From Nisaea sediminum (lineage in GTDB: Bacteria; Pseudomonadota; Alphaproteobacteria; Thalassobaculales; Thalassobaculaceae): a stretch of 64,000 nucleotides of DNA. The stretch covers positions 1 through 64,000 of the forward strand of contig NZ_JACZCQ010000002.1 in assembly GCF_014904705.1 (NCBI RefSeq). Direction: 5' to 3'. This document shows positions 38,079 to 47,205 of the stretch, piece after piece. Within the stretch, counting starts at the first letter, position 1, and each line of letters starts with the position of its first letter. The translations under genes were made by a program, and so were the position numbers. The notes beneath the pieces were generated by a model that worked only from the letters and a program-made list of their open reading frames with translations, was not told the DNA's origin and searched no databases.

Positions 38079-39401
38079 ATGGCCATTTCCGTTCTGATGC
38101 CGGCCCTGTCGCCGACCATGACCGAAGGCAAGCTTGCCACCTGGCTGGTCGCCGAGGGCGATACCATTTCCGCCGGCGACGTGATCGCCGAAATCGAGAC
38201 CGACAAGGCGACCATGGAGGTCGAGGCCGTCGACGAGGGCGTGCTCGGCAAGATCATCGTGCCCGCCGGGACCGAAAATGTCGCGGTCAACCAGCCGATC
38301 GCGGTGATCCTGGAAGAGGGCGAAGATGCCGGCAGCGTCGATATGGACGCTGTTGCCGGCGGTGCGCCGAAAGCCGCGCCTGCGCCTAAGCCTGAAGCTG
38401 CTCCGGCTCCGGCCAAACCGGCCGAGCCCGCGAAGGCGGAGCCCGCTCCGGCCCCGGCCCCGGCTCCTGCGGCCTCCACCGGCGACCGCGTCTTCGCCAG
38501 TCCGCTCGCCCGCCGCATGGCGGAGCAGGCGGGGCTCGATCTCAGCCAGATCCAGGGCACCGGTCCGAGTGGCCGGATCGTGAAACACGATGTGGAACAG
38601 GCCATTGCGGGTGGAACCGGCAAGGCCGCTCCTGCCGCTGCTCCGGCCCCGGCGGCCGCCGCTCCGGCCACCGCGCCGTCCCTCGGCAAGGCGCCGGGCG
38701 CCGACGTTCCGGGGCTGCCGGAATACGAGGAAATCCCGAACTCCTCCATGCGCAAGGTCATTGCCAAGCGCCTGACGGAGTCGAAGCAGTTCGCGCCGCA
38801 TTTCTATCTTACCGTGGATTGCGAGATCGACGCGCTGCTCGAGGTCCGCAAACAGCTCAACGGCAAGCTCGACGGCGAGAAGGTCTCGGTCAACGATCTC
38901 GTCATCAAGGCGGCTGCGCAGGCGCTGAAGAAGGTTCCGGCTGCGAACGCGAGCTGGACCGACGCCGCGATCCGCGTCTTCAAGTCGGTCGACATCTCGG
39001 TTGCCGTCGCGATCGAGGGCGGTCTCATTACCCCGGTGATCAAGGGCGCGCAGACCAAGGGCGTGCTCGATATCGCCCGGGAGATGAAGGATCTCGCCGC
39101 ACGTGCCCGGGCCGGCAAGCTGATGCCGGAAGAATTCCAGGGTGGCACCTTCTCGATCTCCAATCTCGGCATGTTCGGGATCAAGGATTTCGCCGCGGTG
39201 ATCAACCCGCCGCAGGGAGCGATCCTCGCCGTCGGAGCGGGTGAACAGCGCCCGGTCGTGAAGGACGGCGCCCTTGCGGTCGCCACGGTGATGAGCTGCA
39301 CGCTCTCGGTTGACCACCGGGTGGTGGACGGTGCAGTCGGGGCCGAGTTCCTCGCCGCTTTCAAGAAGCTGATCGAAGATCCGCTGACGATGCTGCTCTA
39401 G
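38079..39401 (+). CDS. pdhC: Pyruvate dehydrogenase E2 component (dihydrolipoamide acetyltransferase)
   Basis: E2 is the core of the complex and transfers the acetyl group to CoA. The 440-residue protein has one lipoyl domain (K43) and an Ala/Pro linker. A peripheral-subunit-binding domain follows (about residues 135-172, [20 protein letters not shown]), then a second flexible linker. The catalytic domain ends with [19 protein letters not shown], in which His is the catalytic base. GGGAGAGAGA precedes the ATG. It is 14 bases after pdhB, with lpd about 110 bases downstream. Confidence 0.97.
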   Translation: MAISVLMPALSPTMTEGKLATWLVAEGDTISAGDVIAEIETDKATMEVEAVDEGVLGKIIVPAGTENVAVNQPIAVILEEGEDAGSVDMDAVAGGAPKAAPAPKPEAAPAPAKPAEPAKAEPAPAPAPAPAASTGDRVFASPLARRMAEQAGLDLSQIQGTGPSGRIVKHDVEQAIAGGTGKAAPAAAPAPAAAAPATAPSLGKAPGADVPGLPEYEEIPNSSMRKVIAKRLTESKQFAPHFYLTVDCEIDALLEVRKQLNGKLDGEKVSVNDLVIKAAAQALKKVPAANASWTDAAIRVFKSVDISVAVAIEGGLITPVIKGAQTKGVLDIAREMKDLAARARAGKLMPEEFQGGTFSISNLGMFGIKDFAAVINPPQGAILAVGAGEQRPVVKDGALAVATVMSCTLSVDHRVVDGAVGAEFLAAFKKLIEDPLTMLL

Positions 39402-39509
39402 GGCTGCTGCGAGGGCCGGGCGGCAGTGCCGTGCGGTCCGAATTCGAGCGAATTGACTGGCTCGGCCCCGAGATCCCGCGGGTGAGGGCGCCGGCACCGG
39501 AGGAAAAAG

Positions 39510-40907
39510 ATGGCTGATACCCAGTTCGACATCCTTGTCATCGGCGGCGGCCCGGGCGGCTATGTCGCAGCGATCCGCGCGGCCCAGCTCGGCATGAAGA
39601 CCGCGCTCGTCGAACGCGAGCATCTCGGCGGCATCTGTCTCAACTGGGGCTGCATCCCGACCAAGGCGCTGCTGCGCTCGGCCGAGATCTACGACCACAT
39701 GAAGCATGCCGAGAGCTTCGGGCTCACGGCCGGCAATTTCGGCTTCGACCTCGACAAGGTGGTGCAGCGCTCCCGCGGCGTCGCAAAGCAGCTGAACCAG
39801 GGCGTCGGTCACCTGCTGAAGAAGAACAAGGTCACGGTCTTCATGGCGCATGCCAAGCTTGCCGGGAAGGGCAAGGTGGAGATCGACGAGAAGGGCAAGA
39901 AGCAGACCCTCGCCGCCAAACACATCATCCTCGCGACCGGCGCCCGCGCCCGCGACCTGCCGGGCCTCGAGGCCGACGGGAAGCTGGTCTGGAACTACAA
40001 GCACGCCATGGTCGCCGACACCATGCCGAAGCGTCTCCTGGTCATCGGATCCGGTGCGATCGGAATCGAATTCGCGAGCTTTTTCAACAGCCTCGGATCC
40101 GACGTTACAGTGGTTGAAGTGATGGACCGCGTGCTCCCGGTCGAGGATGCGGAGATCTCCGCCTTCGCCGAGAAGGCATTCACCAAGAAGGGCATGAAAA
40201 TCATGTCCAAGACGACGGTGAAAGCCCTGAAGCGCGGCGCCAAGGAGGTGACCGCGACCATCGAGAAGGACGGCAAGTCCTCCGAGATGAGTTTCGACCG
40301 GGTGATCTCGGCCGTCGGCATCGTCGGCAATGTCGAGGATCTCGGGCTCGAGAACACGAAGGTGAAGGTAGACCGCACCCATATCGAGATCGACGAATGG
40401 TGCCGCACCGGCGAGCCGGGCGTCTATGCCATCGGCGATATCGCGGGCGCGCCTTGGCTGGCCCACAAGGCGAGCCATGAAGGTGTCATCTGCGTCGAGA
40501 AGATCGCCGGTCTGAAAGACGTGCATCCGCTCGACACCAGCCGCATTCCGGGCTGCACCTACTGCCAGCCGCAGGTCGCCAGCGTCGGCCTGACCGAGGC
40601 GAAGGCGAAGGAAGCCGGCTACGAGGTCAAGGTCGGCCGCTTCCCCTTCATCGGCAACGGAAAGGCGATCGCCCTCGGCGAGCCGGAGGGGCTGGTAAAG
40701 ACCGTGTTCGACGCCAAGACCGGCGAGTTGCTCGGCGCGCACATGATCGGCGCCGAGGTGACCGAGTTGATCCAGGGCTACGGCGTTGCCAAGACGCTGG
40801 AGACCACGGAGGCCGAGCTGATGCACACGGTCTTCCCACATCCGACCTTGAGCGAGATGATGCACGAGTCCGTGCTTGACGCTTACGGGCGCGCGATCCA
40901 CTTCTGA
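39510..40907 (+). CDS. lpd: Dihydrolipoyl dehydrogenase (E3)
   Basis: E3 reoxidises dihydrolipoamide with NAD+ for the pyruvate and other 2-oxoacid dehydrogenase complexes. The 465-residue flavoprotein has the FAD motif VIGGGPGGYVAAI and the redox disulfide C43-LNWG-C48. The NAD motif is VIGSGAIGIEFASFF, and AIGDIAGAPWLAHKASHEG is also present. The C-terminal catalytic pair is HTVFPHPTLSEMMHE. GGAGGAAAAAG sits just ahead of the ATG. It follows pdhC and precedes a small unknown gene and lipA. Confidence 0.97.
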   Translation: MADTQFDILVIGGGPGGYVAAIRAAQLGMKTALVEREHLGGICLNWGCIPTKALLRSAEIYDHMKHAESFGLTAGNFGFDLDKVVQRSRGVAKQLNQGVGHLLKKNKVTVFMAHAKLAGKGKVEIDEKGKKQTLAAKHIILATGARARDLPGLEADGKLVWNYKHAMVADTMPKRLLVIGSGAIGIEFASFFNSLGSDVTVVEVMDRVLPVEDAEISAFAEKAFTKKGMKIMSKTTVKALKRGAKEVTATIEKDGKSSEMSFDRVISAVGIVGNVEDLGLENTKVKVDRTHIEIDEWCRTGEPGVYAIGDIAGAPWLAHKASHEGVICVEKIAGLKDVHPLDTSRIPGCTYCQPQVASVGLTEAKAKEAGYEVKVGRFPFIGNGKAIALGEPEGLVKTVFDAKTGELLGAHMIGAEVTELIQGYGVAKTLETTEAELMHTVFPHPTLSEMMHESVLDAYGRAIHF

Positions 40908-40951
40908 CGAACAGCCGCCGGCTTCCGGCGGCGCATGGCGGGTATGAGCGA

Positions 40952-41215
40952 ATGGATCTGGATCTGAAGAAGATCAAGGCGTTGGATGGCGTAACGGCCA
41001 TTCTGGTCCGGAGTAGCGCGGAGCCTGAAGGCGATGTTTCGCAGGAACTCGTCATCAAGGTGGATTTCCCGCTCGACGGGCCGGATGGTGGCAAGCACCG
41101 GAAGAAGGCCGATGCCGTGATCGAGACGGCGGAGGATGTGATCTCCGAAAGCGACTATTTTGACCGCGTTACCATCGAACAGGTACTCTGGACGCGCGAA
41201 AGAGAGCTGCAATGA
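40952..41215 (+). CDS. Unknown 87-residue protein coupled to lipA
   Basis: A small soluble protein starting [20 protein letters not shown]. Alternating beta strands ([15 protein letters not shown]) are followed by a helical, charged C-terminal half ([33 protein letters not shown], about residues 54-87). There are no cysteines, signal peptide or membrane helix. Its stop overlaps the lipA start as ATGA, so the two are likely translated together. It lies 44 bases after lpd. I do not recognise a family. Position suggests a link with lipoylation or the 2-oxoacid dehydrogenases, but that is inference only. Confidence 0.65.
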   Translation: MDLDLKKIKALDGVTAILVRSSAEPEGDVSQELVIKVDFPLDGPDGGKHRKKADAVIETAEDVISESDYFDRVTIEQVLWTRERELQ

Positions 41216-42240
41216 GCATTGAGCAGACCAAGGCGCCGCGCCTCGGCGCCGCCCGGCATCCGGAGAAGGCGCATCGCCCCGATAACGAGGTAAAGCGCAA
41301 GCCCGCCTGGATCCGCGTCAAGGCGCCGACCTCGAAGACCTATCTCGAGACCCGCCAGCTAATGCGCGACCACAAGCTGGTCACGGTCTGCGAGGAAGCG
41401 GCCTGCCCGAATATCGGCGAATGCTGGTCGAAGAAGCACGCCACGATGATGATCCTCGGCTCGGTCTGCACCCGGGCCTGCGCCTTCTGCAACGTCGCGA
41501 CCGGGCGGCCGGACAAACTCGATCCGCACGAACCGGACGAGGTCGCCGAGGCCGTCGCCAAGATGGGCCTCCGCCACGTCGTCATCACTTCCGTGGACCG
41601 CGACGATCTCGACGATGGCGGGGCAGGGCATTTCGCTCAGGTGATCACCAAGATCCGTGCGATGTCGCCGGATACGACGATTGAGGTGTTGACGCCGGAC
41701 TTCATGCGCAAGGACGGCGCGCTCGAAATCGTCATCGACGCACGGCCGGACGTCTTCAACCACAATCTGGAAACCGTGCCGCGGCTCTATCCGGGGATCC
41801 GTCCCGGTGCGCGCTATTTCCACTCGTTGAAGATCCTCGACCGGGCGAAGGAGCTCGATCCGACGATCTTCACCAAGTCCGGCCTGATGGTTGGGCTCGG
41901 GGAGAGCAAGGAAGAGATCTACCAGGTGATGGACGACATGCGCTCCGCCGAGGTCGATTTCATCACCATCGGACAGTATCTGCAGCCGACGGCCAAACAC
42001 GCGGTGATCGACCGTTTCGTCACTCCCGACGAGTTCGAGGCCTATAAGAAGATCGCCTACGGCAAGGGCTTCCTCATGGTTGCCTCCTCGCCGCTGACCC
42101 GCTCCTCCTACCACGCGGACGAGGATTTCGCCCGGATGCGGGCCGAGCGCGACCGCCGGCTCGGCGTCGAGCGCGGGCTGGTGCGCAAGGAACTTTCGCT
42201 GACCGATCTGGCGGAAATGGCGGTATCGGCCTCCGACTGA
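41212..42240 (+). CDS. lipA: Lipoyl synthase
   Basis: LipA is a radical-SAM enzyme that inserts two sulfurs into protein-bound octanoyl groups to give lipoate. The 342-residue protein has the auxiliary cluster ligands C60, C65 and C71 in [12 protein letters not shown]. The SAM-cluster triad is C86, C90 and C93 in CTRACAFC. The C-terminal SSYHADEDF holds the serine ligand. It sits directly downstream of the E1-E2-E3 genes whose products need lipoate: PdhB and PdhC both carry lipoyl domains. It is coupled to the small gene in front. Confidence 0.97.
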   Translation: MSIEQTKAPRLGAARHPEKAHRPDNEVKRKPAWIRVKAPTSKTYLETRQLMRDHKLVTVCEEAACPNIGECWSKKHATMMILGSVCTRACAFCNVATGRPDKLDPHEPDEVAEAVAKMGLRHVVITSVDRDDLDDGGAGHFAQVITKIRAMSPDTTIEVLTPDFMRKDGALEIVIDARPDVFNHNLETVPRLYPGIRPGARYFHSLKILDRAKELDPTIFTKSGLMVGLGESKEEIYQVMDDMRSAEVDFITIGQYLQPTAKHAVIDRFVTPDEFEAYKKIAYGKGFLMVASSPLTRSSYHADEDFARMRAERDRRLGVERGLVRKELSLTDLAEMAVSASD

Positions 42241-42259
42241 CCTGTGCTAAGGCAAATCC

Positions 42260-42733
42260 ATGCCGACCCATGCCGAGAAGCGAGCTGTACCCTTCAGCCC
42301 GCAACAGCTTTTCGACCTTGTTGCGGACGTCCAGCGGTACCCGGAGTTCCTGCCGTGGTGCGTCGGTGCGCGCATCCGAAAGCGCGAGGGTAATCTCGTC
42401 GTCGCCGATCTGATCATCGGTTACAAGATGATCCGCGAGCGCTTCACCTCGCGCGTCACGCTCAGCCCGGAGAAGAACCGGATCGACGTCGAATATGCCG
42501 ACGGTCCGTTCAAGTACCTGAATAACCACTGGGTCTTCGAGCCCCATGAGGGCGGCTGCATGATCGACTTCTATGTCGATTTCGAGTTCAAATCCCGTGT
42601 GCTGCAGAAGATCATCGAGGTCTTCTTCAATGAAGCCGTCCGCAGGATGGTGACGGCCTTCGAGAGCCGGGCACATGACCTCTATGGAGGTGAGCTCGGA
42701 AAATCTCCGCAAATGTCTGCTAAAAATAAGTAA
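42260..42733 (+). CDS. RatA/COQ10-type START-domain protein
   Basis: A 157-residue protein of the polyketide-cyclase/START fold, in the family that includes yeast Coq10 (ubiquinone-binding) and E. coli RatA. Motifs are FSPQQLFDLVADVQRYPEFLPWCVGARI, VADLIIGYKMIRERFTSRV, and FKYLNNHWVFEPHEGGC with VDFEFKSRVLQ. In alphaproteobacteria this gene commonly follows lipA, and a quinone-related role is more likely than toxin activity. There are 19 bases after lipA, so cotranscription is likely. Confidence 0.88.
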   Translation: MPTHAEKRAVPFSPQQLFDLVADVQRYPEFLPWCVGARIRKREGNLVVADLIIGYKMIRERFTSRVTLSPEKNRIDVEYADGPFKYLNNHWVFEPHEGGCMIDFYVDFEFKSRVLQKIIEVFFNEAVRRMVTAFESRAHDLYGGELGKSPQMSAKNK

Positions 42734-42737
42734 AATA

Positions 42738-42763
42738 ATTTTGAAGTTGCGGAACTGCAAAAT
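42738..42763. terminator. Putative bidirectional terminator
   Basis: ATTTTG-A-AGTT (42738-42748) pairs with AACT-G-CAAAAT (42753-42763), with one internal mismatch and a GCGG loop. It lies between the convergent ratA-like and lysR-like genes. Confidence 0.5.
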
Positions 42764-42794
42764 GGATTACTCGGTCTGATTTCCGAGCTTCCCG

Positions 42795-43745
42795 TTACGT
42801 ATCCGGAACGAATTCCTCTCCGGAACGGTAAAGCGGATGGTACGTCCGCGTCGCATCAAGCTCCTCCTCGAAAGCCGCAATGCAATCCCGGATGATCAGG
42901 GAAGGGGGCATCGCCGGCGGCCGTATGAGGAGGGTCCGGAAGGAGGCCGGCGGTGCAAAGGCACGGAGCACCAGTCCCTTACCGAGGAACGGCTCGGCAC
43001 AGATAGGGTTGATGTAGCCGATTCCCATGCCGGCTTGGACCATCGCGCAGACGGTGTTGGCGAAGGGCGTCTCCAGCACCATGCGCGGCCGGCTCCCGCG
43101 TTCCGCCAGCAATCGCTCCAGTTCCTGCCGCGTCGTGTCCTCGGGCGAGAGCGCGATGAAATCCTCTCCGTCGAGATCTTCCGGGCCGAGCTCAGCCTTC
43201 GCCGTCAGCGGATGACCGTCCGGCAGCGCGATGGCACCGCGGAAGGTCGAGAAAGGCTGTGCATCGACACCGGTCACGTCTATCTCGTCGGCGGCGAGCC
43301 CGAGGTCGAACTGGCGGGCCGCTACCAGATCCTTCACCGTTGCCGAGAGATGCGCCTGGAGTGTGATCGAGACGTCAGGATGGCGCTTGCGGAAACGCAC
43401 AAGGGCGCGTGGCACGATATTGGTGCTTAAGGCGGAAAGAGTGGCGATGCGGATCTGCCCCGAGCCGAAATCCCGGATCCGCGCACCGGCACTCCGGAGA
43501 CGCGAGAGCGCGGCGAAGGACTCCTCGACCTCGCGGAAATAGAAATGCGCTTCGGCCGTCGGCACCAGCCGCCGGCGGCTGCGATGAAAGAGGGCGAAAC
43601 CGAGTTGGCGTTCCAGTTCCTGGATCGCTTTGCTGACGCCGGGCTGGGAGATGTTGAGCATCTCCGCCGCGCGCTGGGTAGTGCCGTGCACCATCACCGC
43701 GTGGAAGATCTCGACCTGCCTCAGATTCAGAGGGTTATTCAGCAT
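42795..43745 (-). CDS. LysR-family transcriptional regulator
   Basis: A 316-residue LysR regulator. The N-terminal winged helix-turn-helix (residues 6-65) reads LRQVEIFHAVMVHGTTQRAA, ISQPGVSKAIQELERQLGFALFHR. It is followed by the periplasmic-binding-protein-like effector domain (GQIRIATLSALSTNIV onward). I use ATG 43745 because it gives the normal six-residue lead-in; a TTG at 43766 is the alternative. It is divergent from the PLP lyase gene with about 95 bases between starts. This is the classic LysR-target layout, so it probably controls that gene. Confidence 0.9.
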   Translation of the reverse strand: MLNNPLNLRQVEIFHAVMVHGTTQRAAEMLNISQPGVSKAIQELERQLGFALFHRSRRRLVPTAEAHFYFREVEESFAALSRLRSAGARIRDFGSGQIRIATLSALSTNIVPRALVRFRKRHPDVSITLQAHLSATVKDLVAARQFDLGLAADEIDVTGVDAQPFSTFRGAIALPDGHPLTAKAELGPEDLDGEDFIALSPEDTTRQELERLLAERGSRPRMVLETPFANTVCAMVQAGMGIGYINPICAEPFLGKGLVLRAFAPPASFRTLLIRPPAMPPSLIIRDCIAAFEEELDATRTYHPLYRSGEEFVPDT

Positions 43746-43840
43746 CTCATAACTAAAATGTATCAATTTGTCAGATATATGTATTTCACATCATAGGTCG
43801 ATTTTGTCTAGCTTCGTCGCATCAGCTTCAGGAGAACCCG

Positions 43841-45001
43841 ATGAGAGACGAGACGAAATGCGTTCTGACGCCCATGGTGAACGAGGCCGGCTATAAATCC
43901 CTTGCCCCGGCTGTGCACCGCGCCTCGACCATTGTGTTCGAGGATGCAAAGGCCTACGCGACCCGCAGCCGGCGTGGTCCGGACGGCTATTCCTACGGTC
44001 TCTACGGCACGCCGACGACACGCCAGCTCGAGGCGAAGCTGCAGGCGCTCTCCGGGGCCGCGCGCACGATGCTGGTGCCTTCCGGTCAGGCGTCCAACGC
44101 GGTTGCGGCGCTGGCTCTGCTTTCGGCCGGCGACCATGTGCTGATCACGGATAATGCCTATCCGGCGATGCGCTCCCTCGCCGACGATGACCTGAGGCGC
44201 TTCGGTATCCTCGTCGACTATTACGACCCGACCTCGCTCGAGGATCTTCGGAGCCGTATCCGGCCGGAGACGAAACTCGTCTGGTGCGAGTCGCCGGGGT
44301 CGACGACGCTTGAGGTGCAGGACATTCCGGCCATCGTCGCCATCGCACGTGAGGCCGGTGCCATGGTCGGCTGCGACAATACCTGGGCGACCTCGCTCGC
44401 CTTCAAGGCGCATGCGTTCGGCGTCGATATCGTCTCGGAAGCGTTGACGAAATATGCCTCCGGCCATTCCGACCTGCTGATGGGCGCGATGTCCTTCACG
44501 GACGAGGGGACCGCGCTGAAGGTTCGCGCCTTCATGGGGCGGACCGGGATCGGCGTCTCGCCGGACGATGCTGCGCTGGTGCTGCGCGGGATGGAAACCA
44601 TGGCGCTCCGGTTCGCCCATGCCGAAGCGGGGGCGCACCGTTTGACCGCCCGGCTGAAAGCCCATCCGGCGGTCGCGGATATCTATTGGCCGCCGCTCGA
44701 GGACAGTCCGGGGTACGATCTCTGGAAGCGAGATTTCACCGGGGCTGCCGGCGTCTTCACCGTGGTGCTTGCGGAGGGGGCCTCGAGCGGGCTGGACGAT
44801 GCGCTAGGCGCATTGAAGACCTTCGCCATCGGTGCGTCCTGGGGCGGCACCCGCAGTCTCGTCGCGCCGATGTCGATCGGAACGGCGCGGTCAGCCACGG
44901 AGGTTAAGGGCGAAGACCTCTTCATCCGCTTCAGTGTCGGCCTCGAGGCGATCGAGGAACTGGAAGCGGATATCGACGCCTTCCTCGCCTGTCTGAAGTA
45001 A
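43841..45001 (+). CDS. Cystathionine beta-lyase-like PLP enzyme
   Basis: A 386-residue Cys/Met-metabolism PLP-dependent lyase, closest in style to MetC cystathionine beta-lyase. It has YSYGLYGTPTTRQLEAKLQAL, VPSGQASNAVAALALL, CESPGSTTLEVQDIPAI and CDNTWATSLAF. K204 in SEALTKYASGHSDLLMG forms the Schiff base. Near the end SWGGTRSLVAP is typical of beta-lyases. It may make homocysteine from cystathionine or degrade a sulfur amino acid. An AGGAGAA site precedes the ATG. Regulation by the divergent LysR is inferred. Confidence 0.87.
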   Translation: MRDETKCVLTPMVNEAGYKSLAPAVHRASTIVFEDAKAYATRSRRGPDGYSYGLYGTPTTRQLEAKLQALSGAARTMLVPSGQASNAVAALALLSAGDHVLITDNAYPAMRSLADDDLRRFGILVDYYDPTSLEDLRSRIRPETKLVWCESPGSTTLEVQDIPAIVAIAREAGAMVGCDNTWATSLAFKAHAFGVDIVSEALTKYASGHSDLLMGAMSFTDEGTALKVRAFMGRTGIGVSPDDAALVLRGMETMALRFAHAEAGAHRLTARLKAHPAVADIYWPPLEDSPGYDLWKRDFTGAAGVFTVVLAEGASSGLDDALGALKTFAIGASWGGTRSLVAPMSIGTARSATEVKGEDLFIRFSVGLEAIEELEADIDAFLACLK

Positions 45002-45004
45002 GGC

Positions 45005-45499
45005 TCAGCCTTTCGCCAGCGCCCGGAGCATGCCGAGCGCGTGCAGCACTGTTTGATGCCGCACGCTGCCGCGGTCTCCCTCGAAGATGATGTGTTCCGC
45101 GACGGTCTTGTCGGCCGTAGATGCAGCGAAATGGACAAGGCCTACCGGTTTCTCGGCGGAGCCGCCGGACGGCCCTGCAACGCCGGTCACGGCGACGCTC
45201 ACATCTGCACGGGACTTGGAGAGCGCGCCGTCCGCCATCTCGCGCGCCGTCGGCTCGGACACCGCGCCATGGGCGGCGAGGGTCGCCTCGGCGACACCGA
45301 GCATCTCCATCTTCGCTTCGTTGGAATAGGTGACGAATCCCCGGTCGACAACGTCGGACGATCCGGCGATCTCCGTCAGCGCGCCCGCGATGAGGCCGCC
45401 GGTGCAGCTTTCCGCCGTCGCCGCGAGCCATCCGCGCGCACGGCAGGCCTCAAGAACCTCTATGGCGAGGGCACGGATCCCGGAATCGAAATTGTCCAT
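45005..45499 (-). CDS. CinA-family nicotinamide-nucleotide amidohydrolase
   Basis: A 164-residue stand-alone CinA C-terminal domain (PncC-like), which deamidates NMN in pyridine-nucleotide recycling. The signature is AATAESCTGGLIAGALTEIAGSS, then GFVTYSNEAKMEMLGV, VAVTGVAGPSGG and KPVGLVHFA. The N-terminal molybdopterin-like domain of full CinA is absent, as usual for this form. Start at ATG 45499, with GGATC upstream. It follows pgpA by 13 bases in the minus-strand run ispDF-pgpA-cinA. Confidence 0.92.
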   Translation of the reverse strand: MDNFDSGIRALAIEVLEACRARGWLAATAESCTGGLIAGALTEIAGSSDVVDRGFVTYSNEAKMEMLGVAEATLAAHGAVSEPTAREMADGALSKSRADVSVAVTGVAGPSGGSAEKPVGLVHFAASTADKTVAEHIIFEGDRGSVRHQTVLHALGMLRALAKG

Positions 45500-45512
45500 G
45501 ATTTCAGATCCT

Positions 45513-45983
45513 TCAGAAGAAATGCTGATAGGCGAGAACGACCAGCGCCGCATAAATTCCGGCGAAAAGATCGTCGAGCATGATGCCTGCCGCGCCGTCG
45601 AGATTCGAGTCCGCCCACCCCGCCGGAAACGGTTTGGTGATGTCGATTACACGGAAGGCGGCAAAGCCGACAGCGAAGCTGACCGGATCGAGGGCGGCGG
45701 GGAGAAGGGCGATCCACTGCCCTGCGACCTCGTCGATGACGACCTCGCCCGGATCCTTCCAGCCAAGCGCCCGGGAATAGAGCCCCGATGCCCAGAAACC
45801 GATGAGCGTGGCGCATCCCGCAGCGATCGCCAACAAGGGCCAGCCGCCAAATGAAAGCATCAGCCAGGCAAACGGCACAGCGGCAAGCGAGCCCCAGGTG
45901 CCGGGCGCCTTCGGAGCGTGGCCGATCCAGAAGAAGGTCGCGGCGATGCGGGCAGGATGGAGGAGCGGCAGCGGGGCGGTCAC
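45513..45983 (-). CDS. pgpA: Phosphatidylglycerophosphatase A
   Basis: PgpA dephosphorylates phosphatidylglycerol phosphate to phosphatidylglycerol at the inner membrane. The 156-residue protein has about four hydrophobic helices and the family motifs [42 protein letters not shown] and [14 protein letters not shown], which hold the conserved acidic residues. It starts at GTG 45983, overlapping the ispDF stop by four bases (GTGA). Upstream codons in frame are antisense-like and not part of the gene. Confidence 0.93.
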   Translation of the reverse strand: MTAPLPLLHPARIAATFFWIGHAPKAPGTWGSLAAVPFAWLMLSFGGWPLLAIAAGCATLIGFWASGLYSRALGWKDPGEVVIDEVAGQWIALLPAALDPVSFAVGFAAFRVIDITKPFPAGWADSNLDGAAGIMLDDLFAGIYAALVVLAYQHFF

Positions 45984-47149
45984 AGATCGTCCGCCGGCAG
46001 TAGGACGGTCGCGGCGGCCTGGGCGGCGATGCCTTCGCCACGGCCGGTGAACCCGAGTTTTTCCGAGGTGGTCGCCTTTACGCTGACCCGGCCTTCGGCG
46101 ATCTCGAGGATCTCCGCGATCCGTTTGCGCATCGCCGGACGGTGCGGACCGATCTTTGGGCGCTCGCAGATCAGCGTGACATCGACGTGGGAAATGCGTC
46201 CGCCGCGCTGCCGCACCAGGTCCGCCGCATGGACAAGGAATTGATCGGAGGCGGCGCCCTTCCACTGCGGGTCGCTCGGTGGAAAATGGCTGCCGATATC
46301 TCCGTCGGCAATGGCGCCGAGCAGCGCGTCGGTGATGGCATGCAGGCCGACATCCGCGTCGGAATGACCGATCAGGGTGCGATCATGGGCGATCTCGAGG
46401 CCGCAGAGCGTGATCTTTTCCCCTGGCCCCAGACGGTGCACGTCGAAACCCGTGCCGACCCGCGGCTCGAACGCGCCTTCGATGATCTGTTTCGCGCGGA
46501 TCAAGTCGTCCTCCGTCGTGATCTTAAAAAGCTGTTCTTCGCCCTGGACGAGCCGGACGGCGAGCCCGAGTTCTTCCAGAAGAGCTGCATCGTCGGTCGC
46601 AAGCTTTTGAGTCTTTTCATGGGCTTCCAGCAAGGTCTTGAAGTGAAACCCCTGTGGAGTCTGCGCCCGAAAAAGAGTCCTGCGATCCTCCGTTCCGGTG
46701 ATTTCACCCCCGAGCCCGCCTGCACGCTTTAGCGTATCCGTGACCGGCAGGGCGGGAATGGCGCCCGGTACGTCCTCGATGGCGTCCAGAACCCGGTCGA
46801 TCACCTGGGGCGAGACGAAGGGTCGGGCGGCATCGTGCACCAGCACTTGATCGGGGGCGTCTTCGGCGAGGGCGCGCAGGCCGTTCAGCACGGATTGGCC
46901 GCGTTCGGCGCCGCCGGGGACAGGCAGCGGAAGATCGAGGCCGGAGACGGCCTCCTCATAGAGCGTCCGATGGTCCGGATCGATCACGATACGGACCGGA
47001 CCGATGGCATCGTGCGCGAGGAACCGGTCCAGCGCATGCCGCAGCACCGGTTTGCCCGCAAGCTTCAGATACTGTTTCGGAATCTCGCTGCCGAGGCGGG
47101 TTCCGCGACCGGCGGCGACGATCAGGAGAGCGGTCTTGGACCGGGGCAC
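45980..47149 (-). CDS. ispDF: Bifunctional IspD/IspF enzyme of the MEP pathway
   Basis: The fused enzyme carries out two non-consecutive MEP isoprenoid steps: CTP transfer to methylerythritol phosphate, and cyclisation to MEcPP. The IspD domain (about residues 1-228) has [18 protein letters not shown] and VHDAARPF. The IspF domain (about 229-389) has [29 protein letters not shown] and [20 protein letters not shown]. Fused IspDF is widespread in alphaproteobacteria. It leads the ispDF-pgpA-cinA run and is divergent from the CcsA-like gene. Confidence 0.96.
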   Translation of the reverse strand: MPRSKTALLIVAAGRGTRLGSEIPKQYLKLAGKPVLRHALDRFLAHDAIGPVRIVIDPDHRTLYEEAVSGLDLPLPVPGGAERGQSVLNGLRALAEDAPDQVLVHDAARPFVSPQVIDRVLDAIEDVPGAIPALPVTDTLKRAGGLGGEITGTEDRRTLFRAQTPQGFHFKTLLEAHEKTQKLATDDAALLEELGLAVRLVQGEEQLFKITTEDDLIRAKQIIEGAFEPRVGTGFDVHRLGPGEKITLCGLEIAHDRTLIGHSDADVGLHAITDALLGAIADGDIGSHFPPSDPQWKGAASDQFLVHAADLVRQRGGRISHVDVTLICERPKIGPHRPAMRKRIAEILEIAEGRVSVKATTSEKLGFTGRGEGIAAQAAATVLLPADDL

Positions 47150-47205
47150 ACATCACCTCAATTTGCTCTGGCACTTCGGAGCGGGCGGCATGATATAGTG
47201 ACGTC

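Noticed and set aside
38052-40901. A 949-codon open frame on the minus strand across pdhC and lpd
   Set aside because: It is the antisense shadow of two well-defined genes and has no recognisable domain or ribosome site.
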